Shown here in pieces: positions 55,602 to 64,000 of a DNA stretch of 64,000 bases; within the stretch, counting starts at the first letter, position 1; each line of letters begins with the position of its first letter. Made by a program: the position numbers and the translations under genes. The stretch is taken from assembly GCA_905250125.1 (NCBI GenBank), contig CAJNOL010000369.1, positions 33,826 to 97,825 on the forward strand, written 5' to 3'. Below the pieces are notes generated by a model that was not told the origin of the DNA, did not search any database, and worked only from the letters and a program-made list of their open reading frames with translations. This stretch comes from Rotaria sordida (lineage: Eukaryota; Rotifera; Eurotatoria; Philodinida; Philodinidae).

Positions 55602-58600
55602 TAAAATAATAATAATAGTGTCTACAAAACCTTCGAACTATTTGGGTATAGCCAATAAGACGAGAGAATAGAAAAAAAAGTGTTATAGCTTGTCTAGCAG
55701 CCAAAAAAAAACAAAAAAATATCGTTAAAGATGACGGTAGAAATATCACAAAAAACACATTTCAGCATGGAACAATAATCACTCCGTAAGGTGCATTTCA
55801 ATTAAATCCGTTAAAAATATCACTTTTGCAATTGTTTTTAGACTCTTTGATAGTATTTTCACGCGTTTCAGAGCAACTTATTCAAACAGTCCCATTTTAT
55901 TTGTTTGCTTTATAGTTGTCTTCTTTTTTTTCTCCAACATTGGTTAATCAAGATAACCACTTAAGGTCGTCACTAGACTATTCTCTTTCAACTACACAAA
56001 TGAGGGATTTCATGCCTTCATACTTTGTATTATATTCATCTCTAAATTCTGGAAAGTTCCTTATCCCACTTTGCATTTTTCAACTTCTTCGACATTCAGG
56101 TAGTCCATTCTTTTTACGAATAGTTTCATGAAAATTGGAAAGCAACATAATATCAAGCAATTAGACATGATCATCAAAAGTTGGTGTAATTTTGAAGAGC
56201 GTATACAAGTATCATCTTGAGGTGTCTAGGAAAAATTTATACAATAGAGGTCAGGAGAGTAGAGTAACTAAAAGTGAATTAACTAGATGAATGTCGTCGG
56301 AAACCTATTAGAAGACAACTACGAGAAACAACAAAGAATGAATCTGAGGAACAAGGTAAACAGATGACCTAAAAGGATAACAAACGTAAAAGGAAATGGA
56401 CAAACAAGAGTTAGAACGAAGAATAGAACAAAAGATGAAGAAGAGTCGAGAGGGGTTAAGACGGTACGCAGAGAAAACGAGCCGACTGTTTGAAACAAAC
56501 AAAACAAACGACCAGAAAGCTATTCATACGTGTCAATTTTGCACTGACCATCAATAGAGTTTCAGTCTAGTTGAGCTGCCAACCTCAAGGTCAACACCGG
56601 GACAACGCCTTCATCTAATAGGTGGAGAGAAGTGGGAAACGAATGACGTGATGAACAAGAGAAGAGTGGACGAAGAAGAAAGACGCTGTTATGAAAAGAA
56701 GAGCAACGTGCGCAAGAGGTCGACCGGTAACCAAAAGTATCTATTACGAGAAAGAAAATGAAAAGAAAAACTCTCAAATAAAGAAAAGATATTAAAAAAA
56801 AACAGATAAGAGTCAGTGCTTACATCGTCAGTCACCATCGATAAAGCATACTTTTTGCTGAGCTGTTAAACTTCAAGATAACAGCGAAAATGTTTGCATC
56901 AATTGTATGGAAGAAGACTAGATAGTGCAAGTGATAAGAAAGTGTGATTGACTTGCTGTCGATTTATTGAAGATTACAAGAAACGATTCTTTATAAACTA
57001 TGCGAAGAATAAATGTGGCTGTGCCTGTTTTGGAACATGAAACGGTCAAATGATTGTTAACGATTTCCTTTATCCTATCCTAATGAATATGAGTAGAACA
57101 AAACTATGCATTACTAATTCACCATGTTTTCAGAAAAATACTTTATGAATACAAAATTTCATCAGTAATATCCAATCATTAGTTGCCACATTTGAATGCT
57201 AACATGCCGATACAGTAGTATAAATTGACTTGATCGATAGTTGAACCGAATTTCTCATGAGCTTCGACGAACAGTTATTTCACATGGATATTGTGTTTCA
57301 TTGGTCAACTAAACAAATCTCATGTTGGTCCCTATCCAATGTCGTGTCAATTGAATGCAGAACTTTTTCAATATTTACTCACTATATTACAACGATATAT
57401 GCACATCATGTGATTGAAACAGGTATCAATCCTTGTCATCTGATAGTGATAATTCTCAAATAGTTTTGATCAGATAAAAATGAATTTGAAATAACAAAAA
57501 ACCAAAAGAGGATTCGATCATTATTTTACTATTTTTTAAAAAATTTTTTCCATGTTGTAGCCATGAAAAGGTGGAATGGAATTCTCAAAATATGTTCACC
57601 AGTTAGAGGACACTTTAGGGGTTCTATCATGACAGACAAAAACTCATCAATGAACAGTTCGAGTCTGGAAAGAGGATTTTCTCAAATAGGATATTGCAAA
57701 CAGTCTGTGTGAATGATTATTTTCATGATAGAAATTTTTATGAGCACATACAATACGTCGTCTTGAAAAGCCTTTTGGCTCTAATTAAAATATTTGCAGG
57801 CAACTTTCATCACTCGCCAAGATTGAAATCGTATCCCGTGGCGATCGCAGGGAATGAGATTAAGATTATGCGCCTCTGAGATGAACATAATGAAGGCATG
57901 ATCTTTGTTTCATTTACTTTCAAAAATCCATGGATTTGAGTAGATAAATGTTATTGAACCGATGCAGACTCGAGATCAGTATTTCACCAGATAACTCTTT
58001 TCGATATTTATTGTGAATAAAGTCTTCCATCTGCTCTTGAATGAATTAGATTGGTACAAAATGTAAATATCCAATGCATACACTGACACATTCTATTCAA
58101 TAAGTGAACGTTCATCAAACAGTGTGCGTTGCAAAATTCTGAACATATGTTTATTGTCATTTCTTTTATATTGAAAATGTAAAAGTCATTTATACATCTT
58201 GCATCTTGAGCTTTTCATGATTTCTAAAGATCCGAAAATGTGAAATATCAAAGACAAAAAGATAACTTATGTATTTCCAGAAAAATTAAAACCAGACATA
58301 TGGAAACGCTTTTCCCACAGATAAAATCCAGCATCCTGAATTTTCGCCATTGAGTATAACTCGACCAGTTTTTCGTTTGAGATATTTAGTTTAAAAATGG
58401 ATATTTTAAAAACTCACTAAATCGGTCTTGTGTTCAATCATTCTTGGCGAGTCACTAATTATAACTTCAGTGAAAGACATTTCACAATCTGATCATATGT
58501 TTTCAGTTTTAAGGCTTCAAATAGAAAGAATAGAATTTTGCGACATGTTCTATTTTATTGATTCATACACTATGGCAATAAATACAGTTGCACTCCATAT

Positions 58601-58724
58601 TTCGTGAGAAAAATAGTTGGAAGTATTTTGATCAAGTGTAAGTTTCTTTACATTGGAAGTTGTTGTTGATCGAAACTTTGAATAAAATTTTAATTCAATA
58701 AGCGCATGTAGTCAATTTGTCCTA
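55602..58724. other. 3.1 kb intergenic, no gene recognised
   Basis: The stretch 56280-56780 is purine-rich on the plus strand, giving chance open frames of Phe/Leu/Ser on the minus strand. No domain, tRNA or matching repeat was seen. Confidence 0.45.
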
Positions 58725-59128
58725 GCCAAATGTAGTGGCGTAACCAGGAAATATTGGTAGACGGGGCTCAGCCCCCAGTTCTTTTGAAGTAAACAGATGT
58801 CTCACAGCGGAGGGTTGTGACCCCCAATCTTGAAAAATTTTCGTTTTTTCATGGCAAAATTGACGTTTTTTTCGGTTTTTGTGCTCAACAATTTGCAAAA
58901 AGAAAGGCTTGTATTTCCCCAAAGTTCGGTCATCTTTAGAAAATTTTTTTAACGACTTTCTATATTATCGACCTCTCGTTCCCCAATTTTTCCGACTTCG
59001 GGACACCCCTGGAAGTAAAATATGGTAACTTGAGTTCTACTGAAACAATGCATGAAGACAATATAGAAGTTCAAATATTTAATCCTTTATTATGAAAAAA
59101 AATAAATTGAACATCAGAATGAATACAA

Positions 59129-59287
59129 CTACCGCAGCATAATTCTACTATTTTTATGACTAATTGAAAACTGATCAATAACTTGTTCGAAATTCATTTG
59201 AAAATCACGTTCAATCGATAAAATACAAAGATCACTTAATCTTTCATCAGCTATTCTATTTCTTATACATGTTTTGATGAACGTCAT
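59129..59287 (-). pseudogene. hAT transposase C-terminal tail
   Basis: A 52-residue frame, KTCIRNRIADERLSDLCILS, IERDFQMNFEQVIDQF, ends in a stop. It matches, residue pattern for pattern, the tail of the fragment at 13400-13738 (R-L-S-x-x-x-L-L-x-I-E-R-x-F-x-x-N). The remainder of the transposase is missing on this side. Confidence 0.75.
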
Positions 59288-59459
59288 TTTTTAAAAAACA
59301 TGTATATTTTTAAAGATACTGGCTTCTCTGCTCTTACACTAATTCTTACATATTTTGTCATTATAAGTGTGAAAAGGTTCAAAGAGCAAGCGAATATTCA
59401 CTCTCTTGCTCTACACTGTTAGAGAGAAGCAAAATATACAATACTTCATCCTCCAAATG

Positions 59460-60137
59460 CAGTGGCACAACCAGGATCTTTGGACCAATGGGCAAACCTT
59501 CATTGTATTGAAAAATCACGATGGGCAAAATGAGCAAGATTTTTATCGACAGGGCAGAACTTTTTCAACCCAATGAAGTACTGATAACTTTAAAAAGAGA
59601 TAAAAATGAAAATGAGATTATTTTATTAATACAAAAAAGGAACAGGTGTTTTATTGACAAAAAAAAATGACATGAGATCCTTTTAATCAAATGTACATGA
59701 AAATCAGGTTTTAAGTCTGAGTCAGATGTGTTCTAGTGTATTTTAATGTTTCTTTCTGCGAAGAAAAATTACCACTGAATAACCTATTAGTGTTAGGTCG
59801 CTTTTCATTCAACATACGATAGTATTGGTGTGTCTTAAAACAGAACCACAAAATTGCAAATGCACTATTGTATATATGTATACTTGTTCTTTTCTTTTTT
59901 CTCTTTTGCCTTTGCTTATAATATATTATCCTAGGAGAAGAAACATGGTGACCAACTGAACAAGCTAGGCTATAGTTCATTTGCCGTTATACCAGTCTTA
60001 TAAGAAGAGACAAAAGCAAAAAGTAAAGAAAAAAAATATTTACGCTTGTGAACAAGTAAAATTTCAATGGGCGAAAACTTACTAGTAAAATTTTCAATGG
60101 GCAATTGCCCCTTTGTCAACCCCTGGTTACGCCACTG
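59460..60137. mobile_element. hAT element (inner of a nested pair)
   Basis: Termini CAGTGGCACAACCAGG and CCTGGTTACGCCACTG. The flanking 8-mers TCCAAATG (59452-59459) and TTCAGATG (60138-60145) agree at 6 of 8. Subterminal GGGCAA...AATGGGCAATTGCCCC is shared with the element at 13181. The frame at 59711-59980 is unassigned. Confidence 0.75.
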
Positions 60138-60261
60138 TTCAGATGATAAAAATTTAACTTATTAAAATTGACAATAGGAATTTTCGTAGAGGGAGCTCAG
60201 CTCTTCGTAGGGGGGGCTGAGCCCCCTCTAGCCCCCCTCTGGTTACGCCACTAGCCAAATG

Positions 60262-60770
60262 GTTTCTAGTATCAAAAGAATAGGACGTTAGTATATCGTA
60301 GTCTATTCATGCACTGCACGAAGATATTCACATGAATGAAGTTTTCATGGTGTTAATTAGAGTGTTATCTGTTCGTGGTTGTAAATGTGGCAGTGACAGT
60401 CAAACATGGCTGTAGTGTCTAAAAAACCCTCGAACTTCTTTCATCGGACGATTATGTCAGTCTTAGCTTTGGAAGTATTCACATCTTTTGCAATTATCCT
60501 CAACTTTGGCAGATATAAATTTCCTCACAGATATCTATATGACAGATTCTTTTGCGAATACAATGTAATTGTTTAATCACTGGTCGAGTTGTACTTTTGA
60601 GATACAAACTAAGGGGAAGAGTGTTAAAGAATCCTCACGTTAAGTTTTAACATTGCTAACCGTTCTAAAGTTCTCATAGTCAATCATTCGCCAATAGGAT
60701 GAAACAAAAAAACTTTCGAGAGAAAAGTATTTCGACTTTGGTCGATCTTGCAAGAATAGAAAAAAAACAA
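60262..60770. other. intergenic, no gene recognised
   Basis: AT-rich. A minus-strand AATAAA at 60774-60779, 238 bp past the protease stop, may serve that gene. Confidence 0.4.
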
Positions 60771-61016
60771 AGATTTATTCAGTTATTGCAAATAAACAAA
60801 CATACAAGCAAAAACTTTCAAAATAAAAAAAAATGAATGACTCTACATTACGCTCGAGTCATTGATTCAGCTTTGGGTGTCGACTTCGAGTCGGGTCAAA
60901 TCAAGTCGAACAGAGACATTAGTCATATTTTTTCTCCGTCTCGACTATCCCTATCAAAAATACATTAAGTTATGAGAGAGAAAATAGTCTTTCTACCGTA
61001 ATTCAGTCAACTCCAT

Positions 61017-62015
61017 CTATTCCAATCCGTCAGGCATTCCAGGCAACTTGAAAGCCTCAAACAAGCATTCACTAGGGATAGCAAAACCAATGCGTTTCCG
61101 ATTAGTATAGCTCACTTCACTTCCTCTAACAATTCCAATAACACTCATTGTCTCTTTGTTCACGATTGGTCCGCCACTCGATCCACTTGAAGGTGGATGT
61201 GAATACATCATAGAGTGCAACTCATCATATGTTCCCGTCGCTGCTTTTCGACCACATCGATCTTTGTAAAATAACACATTGGCTGATTTCCATGAATATG
61301 AAATAGTAGGAAGAGAAGTAGACGAGACAGATGCTGTTAATAAGTCGTACGATAGTAGTGGCGTGGAGACCGGTGCCGGATATGGATCGACTGCTAAAGA
61401 TGTGATCTTTCGTCCTTCTTGCAGCCTGAGTAACACTAGATCCGACTGGACTAGATGTGATTCAACTGTAGCAACTGGTATTAAATCTCCTTCGTAAGTG
61501 ATCGCTATCGACTGTGACTTCTGATCAAGTTCTGAAGAAGAAAGGTGTCGAGCAGCTTGATAAAATGTATGTGCACATGTTACAATAAGTTCTCCGGTGA
61601 GCACTGCAAACCCACTTGCTAGGACCACTTTATCTTTTAACGGTAAGATGTGAGCGATGGTGACAATTCCTTGTGCGAGATCTGCTTTAGGAGTGACATT
61701 CATTCGTCCGACATTTTCATAAGGAAGAATATACGGTAATCGTAAATTTGCGTTTGAATTGAGCTGCTCGAGAAGAGTTGTAAAAGATGTTGTTGCTGTT
61801 GTTGATTGATTCTGCAGTGCGTAGTCAATTAGAAATTCGTTTAATAGATTTCCTTTAGAAGTTTCTAATTCTGCAGGTGGAACTTTCAGTATATGTGGTG
61901 ATTCTGAAGTTGGCAGGACGGCTTTTGAGTACTTCCTTAAAGTAAGTAGAGCATCGAAGTCGATTCTCGAAATATAGGTCGAAATTGACCGAGATAGTAA
62001 TTTGATCGAGAACAT
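61017..62015 (-). CDS. trypsin-like serine protease, probably organelle-targeted
   Basis: Single-exon gene of 332 residues with a chymotrypsin/trypsin-like fold. The catalytic triad is readable: H149 in LIVTCAHTF, D192 in QSDLVLLRL, and S280 in SGSSGGPIVN. The start was chosen at the first ATG of the frame. The first 20 residues, MFSIKLLSRSISTYISRI, have Arg/Lys/Ser without acid, as in a mitochondrial targeting peptide (prediction by eye). A non-catalytic region of about 110 residues precedes the protease domain. The compact domain, with VIGIVRGSE and RIGFAIPSECLFE after the serine, resembles bacterial- and fungal-type trypsin-like peptidases more than animal digestive trypsins. Substrate unknown. 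No introns, unlike its neighbours, which would fit a transferred gene, but this is only suggestive. Confidence 0.88.
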   Translation of the reverse strand: MFSIKLLSRSISTYISRIDFDALLTLRKYSKAVLPTSESPHILKVPPAELETSKGNLLNEFLIDYALQNQSTTATTSFTTLLEQLNSNANLRLPYILPYENVGRMNVTPKADLAQGIVTIAHILPLKDKVVLASGFAVLTGELIVTCAHTFYQAARHLSSSELDQKSQSIAITYEGDLIPVATVESHLVQSDLVLLRLQEGRKITSLAVDPYPAPVSTPLLSYDLLTASVSSTSLPTISYSWKSANVLFYKDRCGRKAATGTYDELHSMMYSHPPSSGSSGGPIVNKETMSVIGIVRGSEVSYTNRKRIGFAIPSECLFEAFKLPGMPDGLE

Positions 62016-64000
62016 ATTTGTGAGATGAAATCAAACTTATTTGATCTGAAGTTGAAAAATGTGTGATCGATTACTCTATCTTGCATCAAACATATTAAGA
62101 GAAAATGCGTTTCGTAGTCTGAAATAGAACCGATCCAGAACTTCGAAACAAACCGCATCGAACAGATTTATGTACTATAAAAACCCTTGTTCGACCTGTT
62201 AGCTACACGAACGTTTAGGTTCTCAAACTAAACGCAGATCTACAAAACTTCAATCTGGACATGCATTGAACATAGATTATTGATCACTCTTATTATCGTA
62301 ATGACATTTGTTACTTTCCTCGAACGTTGAAAAACGTCGCTGAAGTTGATTTGACAAAAAGTCGATTTTTCGCTTCATACTATCGAAAATTAAGAATCTT
62401 ATCTTTTAGTCATTTCTCGTCCAAATTCCAGTCAGACAGACATGCCACTTTTTGTACAAAATTAGTCTTAAAAAAATTGTACCTTAGTTTCTACATAGTT
62501 TGTATATAACAGATAAAGATGCTCTCTAGTCAGCATATTCTCTATTTAATCCTCGATGAAATCACATTATGAATTCAATTATACAATATTCAGGATTCTA
62601 ACTCTTCACCATAAATGTGAGAAANNNNNNNNNNNNNNNNNNNNNNNNNNNNNNNNNNNNNNNNNNNNNNNNNNNNNNNNNNNNNNNNNNNNNNNNNNNN
62701 NNNNNNNNNNNNNNNNNNNNNNNNGTATTCTTACTTGTACAACACTTTAAAGCTTGTCGATATTACAAGTATTAGTGATTTATTAACCAAATAAGTGTAC
62801 ATAGAAAATTTAAAGTACTACATAACTGTTATCTTATTTTCCTATATTTATAGTAATGAAGTGCATCTCTAGGCAACTAGAGCAAAAAGAAAGTAATTAT
62901 ATAGTAGAAATATTATTATTAAATCAAATGTATCGCTTACTACACTAATTCTCGAGTCGACATTAACCCAGTTCGATGATTCCGACCTCCAAAAATAATC
63001 GAATTTTTTTCGATGACTTACGGCCGGTTTCTGCTATAAATAACAGAAAGTTGGCCAGAATCCATCGGAATATTTCCTACTCAAAACACTACTGCCAGGT
63101 TCTAGCAATTTTCAGTGGTTTTCTGCCGGAATCGGTCCGTACTTCTTGGTTTGAAAAGCAATTAATTTCTATCTCATACCAGAAAAGAATTAAATTTTTT
63201 TAACAAGCAGCATCTATCTTCTATTGTGACAAACTAGCTGCATAAAAAATGCATATGATCTGTAAAAAACACCATGTTCCTCTATTCTCAAAAATAGAAT
63301 ATTAAATGAAAAAAAAATGAATTCACATTAAAAAAAATATACATTTTATATAATATGTATCCGTCTTTCATTGCCACTATTAGACTGTCTGTAAGAAGAA
63401 AAAAGATAGGTTTTTGTTAACTAAAAAGCTTACGCTTTCTGTAGCCATTAGTCCGCAGCACCACAAGGAACTCAGTCCACTTGATTGAAAACCCAAATCG
63501 TCGCTAATAGTTATGAAGTTATCAGAAGTATTGCTACAAGTGAGATACTTTTGTGATAATACTTGTCAAACTCATTCATGATGATCATTTCGATTTCAGA
63601 AATGAAATGTTTATCGGCTGATTTATTGCTCATAGATACTTACTCAATAGATCAAGCCATAATCATTTTCATAAGAAGTAACTTTCGAATTCTAAATACT
63701 TGTTTAATGATACCATAATGAATGTTTATACTTGTATGTTGTGATGTAAAGTACACTCGTGCGACGTTCATCTATAGTAGACTTTATCTTTTTTTTTTCT
63801 CGACCACTAACTTTGGAATAAATCAGAAAAAAGAAAAAAAGAAAGGATGTTGTCCCTTTTTTAAAGTAAATAGTCAATCAGAGTGAATTTGTAAAGATAA
63901 CTAAATCTAATTAGACATGAAAAAAAAATTTAACTAAAAAATTTTTAGTCTGTAGACGATCAAAAATTCAGCTTTTTGATGTACAATGGTCATTTTTTGG
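62016..64000. other. intergenic with assembly gap, no gene recognised
   Basis: A TATAAAA at 62175-62181 (+) leads to no recognisable gene. Sequence on both sides of the gap is AT-rich. At 63021-63150, CGGCCGGTTTCTGC, GAATCCATCGGAA and TGCCGGAATCGGTCCG are reminiscent of repeat sequence, but no counterpart was found. Confidence 0.4.
62625..62724. other. 100-N assembly gap
   Basis: Exactly 100 N, the customary placeholder for a gap of unknown length. Any open frame crossing it is invalid. Confidence 0.99.

Larger units (their letters stand above)
58733..60253. mobile_element. hAT element (outer of a nested pair)
   Basis: Termini TAGTGGCGTAACCAGG and CTGGTTACGCCACTA are flanked by a perfect 8-bp duplication GCCAAATG (58725-58732, 60254-60261). 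Both ends carry GGGGCTCAGCCCCC/GGGGGCTGAGCCCCC palindromes. It keeps a transposase tail (59129-59287) and holds a second hAT element at 59460-60137. Confidence 0.92.

Noticed and set aside
56280-56780. Minus-strand hydrophobic frames
   Set aside because: Arise from a purine-rich stretch; no signal peptide pattern, partner exon or family.
61279-61497. Plus-strand frame of 72 codons
   Set aside because: Antisense shadow of the protease gene.
62556-62750. 64-codon frame crossing the gap
   Set aside because: Contains the 100-N run.

Overview
The window looks like nuclear DNA of a bdelloid rotifer. This is inferred from four things: an AT-rich genome; many short GT-AG introns (about 35-75 bp) with an occasional long one; repeated short arrays of TGTGGG, which is the published bdelloid telomere repeat; and genes of families common in bdelloids (F-box/leucine-rich, LamG, MAM, ADP-ribosyltransferase, EGF/7TM), mixed with fungus- or bacterium-like enzymes. 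No operon, bacterial gene cluster, virus or CRISPR array is visible. Gene models were built by hand from open frames plus GT-AG junctions with matching phase. The summed exon lengths are multiples of three for the aldo-keto reductase, LamG, F-box and monooxygenase genes, and consistent with an upstream phase-2 exon for the TRPM gene.

Layout. 1-5.05 kb: a transposon-built region with TTTACT and CGTATACGG arrays at both ends and a nested hAT-type element (2528-4190). 5.44-5.88 kb: a tandem repeat ending in a 30-G run. 6.3-22.43 kb: one TRPM-type cation channel gene (+) of at least 23 exons, split by a 9.35 kb intron that carries a CCAAT-rich minisatellite and a 6.2 kb hAT element. That hAT element contains a foldback element, which itself contains another hAT element. 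22.6-24.67 kb: interstitial telomere-like hairpins. 24.68-25.53 kb: a broken ADP-ribosyltransferase gene (-). 26.4-29.35 kb: a second copy of the CCAAT-minisatellite element. 30.0-31.7 kb: U-box/transmembrane gene (-) with an in-frame TGA. 34.2-36.3 kb: aldo-keto reductase (+). 37.8-38.5 kb: ubiquitin-like fusion pseudogene (-). 40.3-42.65 kb: secreted LamG protein (+). 44.8-45.3 kb: piggyBac-like MITE and a tRNA-Thr-like sequence. 47.2-47.8 kb: MAM gene with a frameshift (+). 47.9-48.6 kb: TA-type MITE inserted in an older repeat. 49.2-51.0 kb: F-box gene (-). 51.5-53.3 kb: EGF/7TM pseudogene (+). 53.6-55.6 kb: FAD monooxygenase (-). 58.7-60.25 kb: two nested hAT elements. 61.0-62.0 kb: trypsin-like protease (-). 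62,625-62,724: a 100-N gap.

The genes do not form an obvious pathway. The reductase, the monooxygenase and possibly the protease are candidates for horizontal acquisition. The most distinctive content is the repeat biology: dispersed hairpins built from telomere-type repeats, a two-copy composite element with CCAAT arrays, and a foldback whose uninterrupted arm preserves the empty site of the hAT element inserted in the other arm.
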